The notes under the pieces were generated by a model. It saw nothing but the letters and a program-made list of their open reading frames with translations, was not told where the DNA came from and made no database searches. From CAWJPW01 sp963844845 (GTDB lineage Bacteria; Acidobacteriota; Thermoanaerobaculia; Thermoanaerobaculales; Sulfomarinibacteraceae), in assembly GCA_963844845.1 (NCBI GenBank), contig CAWJPW010000011.1:62001-126000 (forward strand): 64,000 nt of DNA. Reading direction: 5' to 3'. How positions within the stretch are numbered: the stretch's first letter is position 1; each line of letters opens with the position of its first letter. A program made the position numbers and the translations under genes. Positions 1-8,376 of the stretch are shown piece after piece.

Positions 1-732
1 GGGCCCGCCGTGGCACTGCGCCCGCACCCCGTCGAGCACGGCGAGGCGCAGCTTGCCGGCCACAAAGGGGTGCCGGACCACGTCGGCGACGAAGGGGTCG
101 CAGCCGTTGTCGTGGTACTTGTTGGGGTTGTGGATGACTCCGTAGAAGTTCTTCAGCGTCCCCGAGACTCCAGCCAGGTCGTGGTCCTTGACCACCGCTA
201 CGGAGATGAGGGCGGTGCACACGGTGGACACCAGGTGGGCGTAGCACGACCCGATCTCGCCCGACACGGTGACGGTGCGATCCCAGTCACCGTCGACGCC
301 GTAGCAGAGGTAAGGCCCGCGCTCGCGGCGCAAGGCGAAGCCGGCGCGCTCCAGCTCGCGGCTCGAGCGCTCGAAGACGATGACCTGCCCGCGCTCGACG
401 CCCGCTCCGGCGAGCAGGTCGACCAGCGCCTCCACGACCTCGACGTGCGGCGACAGCGAACGCCCTCCCAGGCAGCTGAGCTTGATCCCGACGGTGTCCC
501 GAGGTGAGAAGAGAGCGCCCATGGCGGCGGCGCCGTCGTGGGCACCGGTGGCGGCGGCGACAGCAGCGCCCAGCGCGCGGCCCGCGCCCTCGCGGGTGAG
601 CCCCTTCGCCGCAAGCGCCGCCACCCCCACCCGCCCACGGCCGTCATGCCGCGGCACCACCGCCGACGCCGCCCGCGGCGCGAGCAGGCCGGCGCCCAGC
701 AGAGTGACGAGATCGCGGCGCCGCAGCTTCAT
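1..732 (-). CDS. DUF362 domain-containing protein with Tat-like signal, C-terminus cut off by window
   Basis: The frame is open from ATG at 732 to the window edge, giving 244 residues without the C-terminus. The N-terminus begins MKLRRRDLVTLLGAG, a twin-arginine-like motif followed by a short hydrophobic stretch, so export through Tat is likely. The body has DUF362-type segments: a GIKLSCLGGRSLSPH stretch near residue 90, a VVKDHD motif and a LKNFYGVIHNPN motif. Members of this family often travel with iron-sulfur proteins or the AmmeMemoRadiSam genes, but their reaction is not established. The ATG overlaps the stop of the upstream Memo-AMMECR1 gene by 4 bp (ATGA), so the two are one operon and probably act in the same extracytoplasmic process. 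The family assignment is good; the function is unknown. Confidence 0.75.
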   Translation of the reverse strand, partial: MKLRRRDLVTLLGAGLLAPRAASAVVPRHDGRGRVGVAALAAKGLTREGAGRALGAAVAAATGAHDGAAAMGALFSPRDTVGIKLSCLGGRSLSPHVEVVEALVDLLAGAGVERGQVIVFERSSRELERAGFALRRERGPYLCYGVDGDWDRTVTVSGEIGSCYAHLVSTVCTALISVAVVKDHDLAGVSGTLKNFYGVIHNPNKYHDNGCDPFVADVVRHPFVAGKLRLAVLDGVRAQCHGGP

Positions 733-2270
733 CGCTCGCCCTCAGTGAAAACCTGGGCGGTGAAGACGTCGAGGTCCGCGTCCCGCCAGGCGTCGGCGGG
801 CAGACCGGCCTTGCGAGCGAGGTGGGAGAGGAAGGTCTCGCGATCCCAGCCCGTCTCGGTGGCCACCTGGGGCAGGAAGACGGCGGTGCGCCCCCTCCTG
901 GTGAGGATCACCCCGTGGCGGCCCAGCTCCACCGCCTCGGGCCCGGGGACTCGGCGAGGAGCGGAAAGCACCGAGACCTCCAGCTCGACCCCGTCCAGCT
1001 CGTCGGCCTCCAGGGTCGGGAAACGCGGGTCGTGGGCAGCCGCCACTGCGGCGTGCAGAACCGCGTCCACCAGCGGCTCGCGCGGCAGCACCGAGCCGAT
1101 GCAGCCGCGTAGACGCCCGCGCGCGGCGGCACGAGCTCCGGTGTTGTTGATGGTGACGAAGGTCCCCGACGGGGCGAGCAGAGGACCGCCGACCTCGTGA
1201 CCGGCGAACCATGCGGCGAGCTCGGGGCCGTGCCCGAGGTGGCTGGTGAGGGCCGCGCGCGCCAGCTCCACCAGGGCTCGCCCCTGAGCGGCGCTGAGAT
1301 CGCCCGCGGCCGGCGGCGACGAGACTTCGCGCCAACCGGTCCAGCGCCCGCGGAAGGCGACTCCGGCGTACGCCACGACCTGGCGGAGGTCGCCGCTCAC
1401 CGCCGCCGAGGTTGTGACCCCCGTGATCCGGCCGCGGGCGTCGGCGGCGTGGGCGAGGAGCTCGAGCAGGACGGCAATGGGCCGTGCCCCGCAGACCGTG
1501 TCGCCCGAGGTCTCCACCTGGGCCGAGAAGCCGCGCGGGTCCACCGCGGCGGCGCGCCCGGCGGTGGCGCGCGCAAGCGCCTTGAGCCGGTCCGGCAGCT
1601 CAGGCGTGGCCGGGAACGGCGTCCACCGGTAGGGCGAGCCGTGATGGGTGAAGTCCGACGAGGCCACCACCACGGTCCCCGTGCCCAGCAGCGGCGCCAG
1701 GGCGCGAGCCAGGCCGGCGGCCTCGCCGGGGCCGTCGAGACGACCCACCAGCACCGGCACCACGCGAGCGTGGGGTGCTACAACTTGAAGAAACGGCAGC
1801 TCCACCTCGAGGGAGTGCTCGGCGCGATGTGCGTCGGCGGGGCCCGAGAAGTCCGGGAGGCGGCGCAGCACCGCCAGCGCGGCGGTGTCCAGCGGGATCG
1901 TCCCCAGCGGCGTCGCGAAGGCCTCGACGTCGCTCGCCGGGAGCGCCGCTCCGATGAAGCCGGAGCGGTGCGACGGTCCGAGGAGAATCACGCGGGAGAT
2001 CTCGCGCCCGCGCAGCTCGGCGAAGGCTCGGCCGGCAGTGACGGCCGAGAAGACGTACCCCGCGTGGGGCGCCACCACCGCTATGGCCGGCGGCCCTGAG
2101 GGCGCCACGGCGCCGAGGGCGGTGGCCACCGCGGCGCGCAGGGCCGCCGGGTCGGCGGGGTAGAAGGAGCCCGCCACCGCCGGCGGGCGCACCGCCGGCC
2201 GGCCCGGCATCGCCCACGCCACGATCACGATCGCGAGCGTCGCGACGCGCCGGAAGCCACGGGAATCCAT
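729..2270 (-). CDS. Exported AmmeMemoRadiSam B (Memo) - A (AMMECR1) fusion protein
   Basis: The protein has 513 residues from the ATG at 2270. Residues about 8-24 form a hydrophobic signal or anchor. The classic Memo start RPPAVAGSFYPAD follows, with its conserved APHAGYVFS, HSLEVELPFLQ and SSDFTHHG segments. The second half, from about residue 325, is an AMMECR1 domain with the family hallmark LRGCIGS. Memo and AMMECR1 proteins normally occur as separate cytosolic AmmeMemoRadiSam components B and A beside a radical SAM enzyme. Here both are fused and preceded by an export signal, and no radical SAM gene is visible. The biochemical role of the system is unknown. The start is chosen because homology begins right after the signal; a longer upstream frame exists but would run into the mutS promoter region. 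A TACTCC hexamer 7 nt before the ATG hints at a leaderless transcript. Confidence 0.85.
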   Translation of the reverse strand: MDSRGFRRVATLAIVIVAWAMPGRPAVRPPAVAGSFYPADPAALRAAVATALGAVAPSGPPAIAVVAPHAGYVFSAVTAGRAFAELRGREISRVILLGPSHRSGFIGAALPASDVEAFATPLGTIPLDTAALAVLRRLPDFSGPADAHRAEHSLEVELPFLQVVAPHARVVPVLVGRLDGPGEAAGLARALAPLLGTGTVVVASSDFTHHGSPYRWTPFPATPELPDRLKALARATAGRAAAVDPRGFSAQVETSGDTVCGARPIAVLLELLAHAADARGRITGVTTSAAVSGDLRQVVAYAGVAFRGRWTGWREVSSPPAAGDLSAAQGRALVELARAALTSHLGHGPELAAWFAGHEVGGPLLAPSGTFVTINNTGARAAARGRLRGCIGSVLPREPLVDAVLHAAVAAAHDPRFPTLEADELDGVELEVSVLSAPRRVPGPEAVELGRHGVILTRRGRTAVFLPQVATETGWDRETFLSHLARKAGLPADAWRDADLDVFTAQVFTEGER

Positions 2271-2436
2271 GCTCCTAGGAGTAGCGCTCCCGGCTCCGGA
2301 ACGCAATGGGCACATCACGGGCGAGCCACGCGAGGAGGTCGCCGCGAAGCGCGATGGACCCTGTGCGCGCCGCCCACCCCTGCGGCCGGCCCCACCCGGG
2401 TGTCCGCCGCCCGCCGAATCTGGGATAATGCCGAAC
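2271..2436. promoter_or_regulatory. Divergent promoter region between the Memo fusion and mutS
   Basis: The 166 bp between two divergent starts hold both promoters. On the plus strand GATAAT (2424-2429) lies 7 nt before a GTG at 2437. On the minus strand TACTCC (2283-2278) lies 7 nt before the ATG at 2270. Neither start has a clear -35 or Shine-Dalgarno sequence, which fits the leaderless pattern seen elsewhere in the window. Confidence 0.45.
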
Positions 2437-5040
2437 GTGAAGCTCACACCCATGCTTCGGCAGTACCTGGACCTCAAAGCCCAGGCGGGCGGGGCCCTGC
2501 TTCTGTATCGCATGGGTGACTTCTACGAGCTCTTCTTCGAGGACGCGCAGCAGGCGGCGCCGGTGCTCGGCATCACCCTCACCCGCCGGCGCCACAACGA
2601 CCAGGTGGAGGCGCCCATGTGTGGGGTCCCCCACCACGCCTTCGACGGCTACCTCGGCCGGCTGCTCGACGCCGGCTTTCGCGTCGCCGTGGCCGAGCAG
2701 GTCGAGGATCCAGCCACAGCCAAGGGACTGGTACGAAGAGAGATCATCCGCATCCACACGCCCGGGACCGTGTCCGACGGAGATCTGCTCGAGGGCGTCG
2801 AGCACTGCTTCCTGGCCGCCTGCGGCGGCGACCCTGACGCCCCCGCGCTCGCCTGGCTCGAGGTGAGCACCGGGACCTTCGAGGGCATGCAGTGCCCCGA
2901 CGCCGTCACCCTCACCGAGCAGCTGGCCAAGCTCAAGCCCCGCGAGGTCCTCGTGGCCGAGGGGTGGGACGGCTGGGCGGCTCTGTGGCCTCCAGAGCTG
3001 CCGGCGCCCACCGTGACCCCACAGCCCACCGGCGACTTCTCGCCGGCGGCCGGGGAGCAACGCCTCAAGCGGGTCCTGGAGGTGGGTTCGTTACGCGGTT
3101 TCGGGCTCACCCCCGGCGAAGCGCTGGTGGGCATGGCCGGAGCCCTCCTCGCCTATGTCGAGACCACCCAACGCGGCGCCGCCGCCCACCTGCGTTCGTT
3201 CAGCCGCCGCCACCCCGACGACGCCCTGGTCATCGACCGCGCGAGTCTGCGCAACCTCGAGGTGGAACGAGCCGCCGACGGCACCCGCCGGGGCAGCCTC
3301 GTGGCAACCCTGGACCATACCCACACGCGGATGGGGTCGCGTCTGCTGCACGACTGGCTCACCCGTCCCAGCGTCGACCTCGACGTCATCTCGGAGCGGC
3401 ACCGGGCCGTGGCCGAGCTGGTGGACGAGCCACCCCTCCTGACGAGCCTGCAGGAGGCTCTGGGAGCGCTTCCCGACCTCGCCCGCCTGGCAGCCCGGGT
3501 GGGGCTCGAGCAGGCGACACCGCTGGAGCTGGCGGCACTGCGAGCCGGCCTCGACGCCCTGCCGGCCGTGCGGGCAGCAGGCCAACAGGCGGCAGCCCCG
3601 CGCCTCGACCGCCTCACCCGCGACCTCGATCCCCTGGCCGAGGTGGCCCAGCTCCTGCACCAGCGGCTGACCGCTGAGCCCCCGGCCCAGGTGGGCGGCG
3701 GCGTCCTCGCGCCCGGCTGGGACGAGGAGCTCGACGAGCAGCGGCATCTCTCCCGCGGCGGCAAGGAGCTGCTCGCCGGCATCGAGACCGCCGAGCGCGA
3801 GCGGACCGGCATCTCCTCGCTGAAGGTCCGCTACAACAAGGTTTTCGGCTACTACATCGAGATCAGCAAGGCGAAACTCGAGCGGGTCCCGGCCGACTAC
3901 GAGCGCCGCCAGACCCTGACCAACGCCGAGCGCTTCGTGACCTCCGAGCTGAAGGAGCTGGAGACGCGCATCCTCTCGGCGGAGGAGCGTGCTACCGCGC
4001 GCGAGCGTCACCTCTACCAGGAGCTGCTGAGGGAGCTTTCGGCAGCGGCGCCGCGCATCACCGCGACCTCCCGCGCCGCCGCCGAGCTGGACGTCTTGGC
4101 CGCCTTCGCCCACCGCGCCCACCGCCACGACTACTGCCGCCCGGTGATGGAGGACGGCGGTCGCATCCTGATCCGCGACGGCCGCCATCCGGTGCTCGAA
4201 GCGCTGCGCCGCGACCCGCCCTTCGTGCCCAACGACTGCGATCTCGATCCCGCCGAGCGCCAGATCGTGCTCCTCACCGGCCCCAACATGGGCGGCAAGT
4301 CCACCTACCTGCGCCAGGTGGCGATCATCGCGCTTATGGCCCACGCCGGCGCGTTCGTGCCCGCGCGGGAGGCATCCATCGGGCTCACCGACCGCATCTT
4401 CACCAGGGTGGGCGCCTCCGACATGCTGGCGCGGGGCGAGTCCACCTTCATGGTGGAGATGACCGAGGCCGCCAACATCCTCCACCACGCGACCCCTCGC
4501 TCACTTGTCATCCTCGACGAGGTGGGGCGCGGCACCGCCACCTTCGACGGGCTGTCCATCGCCTGGGCCATGGTGGAGTACCTCCACGATGAGCCCGAGC
4601 GAGCCGCCAAGGTACTCTTCGCCACCCACTACCACGAGCTTACCGATCTCGCCCGGACCCTTCCCCGAGTGGTCAACCGCTCCATGGCCGTACGCGAGTG
4701 GGGCGGCGAGATCCTCTTCCTCCACCGCGTGGTTGACGGGACCGCGGATCGTTCCTACGGCATTCACGTGGCCCGCCTCGCCGGCGTCCCGGATAGGGTG
4801 TGCGGCCGCGCCGACGAGGTCCTCGCCAACCTCGAGCTCCACGAGCTCAGCCTCACCGGCGATCCTGCCATGCGCCCACAGCGCCCAGGCTTCGCCCAGG
4901 CGCAGCAGCTGCCCCTCTTCCGCACCGCGGCCCATCAGATCGTCGAGCGCTTGCGCGCCCTCGACCTGGACCGCATCACCCCGATCCAGGGCCTCGCCCT
5001 CCTGGCGGAGATCAAGGAGCAGGCCAAGCATGAAAGCTGA
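2437..5040 (+). CDS. mutS: DNA mismatch repair protein MutS
   Basis: MutS recognises mispaired and looped bases and starts mismatch repair as an ATP-driven clamp. The 867-residue protein opens with KLTPMLRQYLDLK and the mismatch-binding LLYRMGDFYELFFEDA segment carrying the wedging Phe-x-Glu. It then has the connector and lever domains, and near residue 615 the Walker A LLTGPNMGGKSTYLRQ. The ATPase domain continues with VILDEVGRGT and FATHYHEL. Length is normal for the family. The start is GTG at 2437, since a -10-like GATAAT ends 7 nt upstream; the ATG at 2428 overlaps that hexamer and would give three more residues. The gene heads an operon with nagZ and queC, overlapping nagZ by 11 bp. No mutL is in view. 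Confidence 0.96.
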   Translation: MKLTPMLRQYLDLKAQAGGALLLYRMGDFYELFFEDAQQAAPVLGITLTRRRHNDQVEAPMCGVPHHAFDGYLGRLLDAGFRVAVAEQVEDPATAKGLVRREIIRIHTPGTVSDGDLLEGVEHCFLAACGGDPDAPALAWLEVSTGTFEGMQCPDAVTLTEQLAKLKPREVLVAEGWDGWAALWPPELPAPTVTPQPTGDFSPAAGEQRLKRVLEVGSLRGFGLTPGEALVGMAGALLAYVETTQRGAAAHLRSFSRRHPDDALVIDRASLRNLEVERAADGTRRGSLVATLDHTHTRMGSRLLHDWLTRPSVDLDVISERHRAVAELVDEPPLLTSLQEALGALPDLARLAARVGLEQATPLELAALRAGLDALPAVRAAGQQAAAPRLDRLTRDLDPLAEVAQLLHQRLTAEPPAQVGGGVLAPGWDEELDEQRHLSRGGKELLAGIETAERERTGISSLKVRYNKVFGYYIEISKAKLERVPADYERRQTLTNAERFVTSELKELETRILSAEERATARERHLYQELLRELSAAAPRITATSRAAAELDVLAAFAHRAHRHDYCRPVMEDGGRILIRDGRHPVLEALRRDPPFVPNDCDLDPAERQIVLLTGPNMGGKSTYLRQVAIIALMAHAGAFVPAREASIGLTDRIFTRVGASDMLARGESTFMVEMTEAANILHHATPRSLVILDEVGRGTATFDGLSIAWAMVEYLHDEPERAAKVLFATHYHELTDLARTLPRVVNRSMAVREWGGEILFLHRVVDGTADRSYGIHVARLAGVPDRVCGRADEVLANLELHELSLTGDPAMRPQRPGFAQAQQLPLFRTAAHQIVERLRALDLDRITPIQGLALLAEIKEQAKHES

Positions 5041-6067
5041 ACCGCTACCGCTGGTTGTGGGCCTCCCCGGCACCGAGCTCGGCGAGGCCGAGCACGCCAT
5101 GCTCGGGCAGGTCCATCCGGCCGGGGTAATCCTGTTCGCGCGCAACCTGGAGTCGCCGGATCAGACCCGGGGGCTGGTGGAGCAACTGCACGAGCTCAAC
5201 CCCGAGCCCTTCATCTGCGTCGATCTCGAGGGCGGCCTCGTGAACCGACTCGAACCCTTCTGGGGGGAGCTCCCGTCACCGCAACGGGCCGCCGCCGCGG
5301 GACGACGGGCGGTGCGCACCCTGGGTGAGGCGGCGGGCGCCGCCTGCCGCGCTCTCGGTATCCACCTCGACCTCGCCCCGGTGGTGGACCTGGCCCGCCC
5401 GGACGGTCTCATCGCGCGCCAGGGGCGCGCCCTGGCCGAGGATCCCGGACGTGTGGCGGTGCTCGCCGAGGTCTTCGTGAACGGCCTCGGGACGTGGAGC
5501 GTGTCCGGCTGCCTCAAGCACTTCCCGGGCATCGGGGCGGTACCGGTGGATACCCACGAGACCCTCCCGGTGCTGGACCTCGACGAGGCCGGGCTGGAGC
5601 CGCACATCGCGGCTTTCGCGGAGCTTTCGGCGACGGTGCCGCTGGTCATGATGGGTCACGTCGTGGTTCCGGCCCTGGGTGACGGCGAGCTGCCTGCCTC
5701 CTTGGCGCCCTCGGTCGTCGAGCGCGCCGCCTCGCTGCCGGGGTCGCCGGTGATCCTCAGCGACGACCTGGAGATGGGCGCGCTGGCCGGTTTCGGAAGC
5801 CTGCCGGAGCTGGCTGCGGCTGCGCTACGGGCGCGCAGTCACGGCGTCCTGGTGTGCAGCCGCTTCGACGAGCTGCCGGCCATCGCCCGCCAGCTGGTGG
5901 ACGAGCACGGCGACGACTCGGCGGTACGCAACCGCGTTCGCGAGGGTTTGAGCAGGCTCGGCACGCTACGCCGCGATCTCTGCCGCAAGACCGCAGCGGT
6001 GCCCGCACCCGACGACGACACCGTCGCGCAGCTCTGGGAGCAGGCGCGGCGCGAGGCCGGGGTGTGA
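5030..6067 (+). CDS. nagZ: Beta-N-acetylhexosaminidase, glycoside hydrolase family 3 (NagZ-like)
   Basis: A 345-residue GH3 enzyme. NagZ removes terminal N-acetylglucosamine from 1,6-anhydromuropeptides during cell-wall recycling in the cytoplasm. Visible hallmarks are the KHFPGIGAVPVDTH segment, which holds the Lys-His and the Asp-x-His catalytic dyad loop typical of NagZ, and LSDDLEMGAL, which carries the aspartate nucleophile. ICVDLEGGLVNRL matches the family DQEGGxVxRL, with Leu in place of the usual Gln-Glu context. There is no signal peptide, which agrees with a cytosolic recycling role. The start ATG lies inside the end of mutS (11-bp overlap), and the stop overlaps the queC start by 4 bp, so expression is coupled. 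Confidence 0.9.
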   Translation: MKAEPLPLVVGLPGTELGEAEHAMLGQVHPAGVILFARNLESPDQTRGLVEQLHELNPEPFICVDLEGGLVNRLEPFWGELPSPQRAAAAGRRAVRTLGEAAGAACRALGIHLDLAPVVDLARPDGLIARQGRALAEDPGRVAVLAEVFVNGLGTWSVSGCLKHFPGIGAVPVDTHETLPVLDLDEAGLEPHIAAFAELSATVPLVMMGHVVVPALGDGELPASLAPSVVERAASLPGSPVILSDDLEMGALAGFGSLPELAAAALRARSHGVLVCSRFDELPAIARQLVDEHGDDSAVRNRVREGLSRLGTLRRDLCRKTAAVPAPDDDTVAQLWEQARREAGV

Positions 6068-6741
6068 AGCCGGCGGCGATCCTCCTCTCGGGCGGCCTCG
6101 ACTCGACCACCGTCCTCGCCATCGCGCAGTCCGACGGCTACGCCTGCCACTGCCTCACGGTGGACTACGGCCAGCGCCACCGCGGCGAGCTGGCGGCCGC
6201 GGCACGGGTGGCGAGGGCGCTGGGCGCCGTCTCGCACCGCGTCGTGACCGTCGACCTGCGCGCCATCGGGGGCTCGGCGCTCACCGCCGACATCCCGGTG
6301 CCCAAGGGGGCTGAGCCAGGCGGGGGGGCGATCCCGGTGACCTACGTGCCGGCGCGCAACACCATCCTGCTGGGTTTGCTGCTGGGGCTGGCCGAGGTAC
6401 TCGGGGCCCGCGACCTGTTCATCGGCGCCAACGCCGTGGACTACTCCGGCTACCCCGACTGCCGGCCGCCGTTCCTGCGCGCCTTCGCGGAGCTCGCCGG
6501 CCTGGCCACACGCGCCGGGGTCGAGGAGGGCGTCCGCTTCGCGGTCCACGCTCCTCTTCTCCACCTTTCGAAGGCCGAGATCATCCGTACGGGCGCCCGT
6601 CTCGCCGTCGACTACGGCCTGACCCTTTCGTGCTACGACCCGACCGCGGACGGACGAGCCTGCGGGGCCTGCGACGCCTGCCAGCTGCGCCGCCGCGGCT
6701 TCGAAGAAGCCGGCATCGAGGACCCGACGCGCTACGCCTGA
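6064..6741 (+). CDS. queC: 7-cyano-7-deazaguanine synthase QueC
   Basis: QueC converts 7-carboxy-7-deazaguanine to preQ0 with ATP and ammonia on the route to queuosine in tRNA. The 225-residue protein has the PP-loop SGGLDSTT at residues 9-16, the TVDYGQRHR segment, a VPARNTILL motif and FIGANAVDYSGYPDCR. The C-terminal zinc site is SCYDPTADGRACGACDAC, with four cysteines in the usual spacing. The GTG start at 6064 overlaps the nagZ stop (GTGA). No other queuosine gene is nearby, so the link to mutS and nagZ is by operon only. Confidence 0.95.
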   Translation: MKPAAILLSGGLDSTTVLAIAQSDGYACHCLTVDYGQRHRGELAAAARVARALGAVSHRVVTVDLRAIGGSALTADIPVPKGAEPGGGAIPVTYVPARNTILLGLLLGLAEVLGARDLFIGANAVDYSGYPDCRPPFLRAFAELAGLATRAGVEEGVRFAVHAPLLHLSKAEIIRTGARLAVDYGLTLSCYDPTADGRACGACDACQLRRRGFEEAGIEDPTRYA

Positions 6742-6866
6742 GAGCCGCCGAGACACGCCGGCCCTCTGGCCGCGCTTCGCTCCCCAGGCCCGACCCTGCC
6801 ACCAGAGCTCGGCTGCGAGCGCCGATCTGCGCGCCAGCGCGGTGCTCTTCACTCCTCCCGAGCTGC

Positions 6867-6886
6867 GACGTACCTCCAGGTACGCC
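6867..6886. repeat. REP-like hairpin of the GACGTA...TACGYC type
   Basis: GACGTACCT and AGGTACGCC face each other around a 2-nt loop. Hairpins with the same outer bases and different inner pairs occur at 15496-15514 (GACGTAGC / GCTACGTC) and 33139-33157 (GACGTAGC / GCTACGCC), always outside genes. Shared ends with swapped inner pairs suggest a small repeat family kept for its fold. Confidence 0.5.
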
Positions 6887-7074
6887 TCGCTCGCTCGTCG
6901 CTCAGATCCCCGCGCTGGCAGGCACCTCGACGCTCTCGCTTCGAGCCCCGGAGGCAGGGTCGGACCCCCTTCGTCGGCATGGCCACGAGGTCAATGCCTC
7001 CTCGGCTCGGTCGCGAATCACACCCAAAAATCTCTGGCGGCGCGACTCCTGCCGTTGCTGAACGCCATGGGAAG

Positions 7075-7100
7075 CGGTGCCAGGTTGAAACCTGGCACCG
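7075..7100. repeat. Perfect 26-bp inverted repeat
   Basis: Two 12-nt arms, CGGTGCCAGGTT and AACCTGGCACCG, flank GA. No T-run follows on either strand, so it is a poor intrinsic terminator. It may be a REP-type palindrome or an operator. Confidence 0.6.
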
Positions 7101-7327
7101 TCCCGCCGGGGGACGGCTCGGGCGCCTTTTACTGCGGCCCGCGATACGGCGCCCTCCGCGGCGGCTGCGCCACCACGGGGAACGCCACCTCGCGGCCCTC
7201 GCAACGAATCCGCCCGCCACTCCCCTTCCGACGCCATGTCCCACCCACCCACCCGAAGCCGTCGCCTGCGGCGACGGAAAACGGCGCTCCAACCACTACC
7301 TGTCATGCTGAGCAAGCGGAGGAGGCT

Positions 7328-7600
7328 CACCACCGCCCCAAAGCACAGGTCCTCCGCACGACGTGCCGTCCCGAACACTTTTCCTGGAGCGCTTCCTCAT
7401 TTGCAGCCTGATCGCGGAAACAGTGTTCGGGGGGGCACTGACGGCCCGAAGCGCCCGGAGTACCCGCCCCAAACAACCAGGCAGGCGACTCGGCGTGTTC
7501 GCGAAGGGGGCTATGTTGCCATTTGGCGGCTCCTGCCGTCGCCCCCTTCGCGAACGCGCCGACGGGCGGCGGCAAAGTCGCCGCCCGGGCGCCGGTATCC
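7328..7600 (+). repeat. Dispersed structured repeat, copy 1
   Basis: This is one of five copies of a roughly 270-bp intergenic element. Hairpin 1 has arms CCCGAACACT (7370-7379) and AGTGTTCGGG (7422-7431). A conserved block follows (GCGCCCGGAGTACC, then CAGGCAGGCGACTCGGCG). Hairpin 2 has perfect 15-bp arms beginning GTTCGCGAAGGGGG. A third short hairpin, GGGCGGC / GCCGCCC, closes the element. Arm sequences differ completely from copy 2 yet still pair. No coding capacity is evident. Confidence 0.75.
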
Positions 7601-7646
7601 GAACCACCCCCTGCCACCAATCCCACGCCCTCCACAGAACCCTCCC

Positions 7647-7922
7647 CACCACCGCCCCAAAGCACAGATCCTCCGACGGGACGTGCCATCCATGACGTTC
7701 TCCTGAAGATCCTCCTCGTACGAAGCGAGCTCGCGGTGAACGTCATGGTTGGCAATCCACGGCCCTTGGCGCCCGGAGTACCCGCCCCAAACAACCAGGC
7801 AGGCGACTCGGCGCTGGGGGCCCGGGGGCGGCCGTGATGCCGCGGGCCAGCGCATGTCGTCGCCGCCCCCGGGTCCGCGCCGACGGGCGGCGGCCCAGCC
7901 GCCGCCCGGGCGCCGGTCTCCG
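7647..7922 (+). repeat. Dispersed structured repeat, copy 2
   Basis: This copy starts with the same CACCACCGCCCCAAAGCACA as copy 1 and lies in direct orientation 46 bp after it. Hairpin 1 arms are CCATGACGTT (7690-7699) and AACGTCATGG (7739-7748). Hairpin 2 uses CCCGGGGGCGG / CCGCCCCCGGG. The central block from GGCGCCCGGAGTACCCGCC to GACTCGGCG is nearly identical to that of copy 1. Confidence 0.75.
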
Positions 7923-7935
7923 CAGCACCTCCGTC

Positions 7936-7980
7936 TTGACAAACTACCACGGTAGTCCTACCTTGGTAGTCGAAAGGAGG
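7936..7980 (+). promoter_or_regulatory. blaI-type promoter with overlapping palindromic operator and strong RBS
   Basis: TTGACA (7936-7941) and TACCTT (7959-7964) are spaced by 17 bp. ACTACCACGGTAGT (7943-7956) is a palindrome inside the spacer, and CTACCTTGGTAG (7958-7969) is a second one over the -10. They resemble the TACTACA-type sites bound by BlaI/MecI repressors, so the operon is likely self-repressed. AAAGGAGG (7973-7980) is a near-perfect ribosome binding site 6 nt before the ATG. Confidence 0.75.
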
Positions 7981-7986
7981 CCAGCA

Positions 7987-8376
7987 ATGGTCGAACGAAC
8001 CAGCCTGGGCGACCTGCAACACGCCATCATGCGAGTGCTGTGGGGCCGCGCCGAGGCCACCAGTGCCGATGTGCACGCCGCCCTCGAGCCTGAGCGCGGC
8101 CTGGCCCCCACCACCATTGCCACGATGCTACGGAAGATGGAGGCCAAGGGCGTGGTGACCCACCGGGTGGAGGGGCGTCAGTTCGTCTACCGCCCTACGG
8201 TCACCGAGGCAGAGGTCCGCCGCTCCATGGTCAACGAGCTGGTGGAGCGGGTGTTCGCCGGAGACCCTTCCGCCCTGGTGAGCCACCTGGTGGCCGAGGG
8301 CCGCGTGGAACCCTCTGAGCTGGAGCACGTACGAAGAATCATCGAGGCCGACGACGGCAACGAGGAGACGTCATGA
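7987..8376 (+). CDS. BlaI/MecI/CopY family transcriptional repressor
   Basis: A 129-residue winged-helix repressor. The N-terminal DNA-binding part contains LGDLQHAIMRVLWGRAEATSADVH and the TTIATMLRKMEAKGVVTH recognition region; the rest is the dimerisation arm. Proteins of this family bind paired palindromes as dimers and are removed by proteolysis after signalling by a partner M56 membrane protease. That partner gene follows with a 4-bp overlap (ATGA), and two suitable palindromes lie in the promoter. The signal is unknown, since no beta-lactamase or penicillin-binding gene is adjacent. Confidence 0.93.
   Translation: MVERTSLGDLQHAIMRVLWGRAEATSADVHAALEPERGLAPTTIATMLRKMEAKGVVTHRVEGRQFVYRPTVTEAEVRRSMVNELVERVFAGDPSALVSHLVAEGRVEPSELEHVRRIIEADDGNEETS

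Larger units (their letters stand above)
6742..7327. other. Non-coding interval with hairpins, upstream of the repeat pair
   Basis: No convincing gene was found: frames in all directions are arginine/proline-rich and lack family motifs or ribosome binding sites. The interval holds a 20-bp hairpin at 6867-6886 (GACGTACCT, 2-nt loop, AGGTACGCC) and a perfect 26-bp palindrome at 7075-7100. It leads into two copies of the dispersed repeat. Confidence 0.5.

Noticed and set aside
7236..7955. Several 60-250-codon frames across repeat copies 1 and 2
   Set aside because: They coincide with hairpins, lack ribosome sites and differ between copies; the DNA is better explained as structured non-coding repeat.
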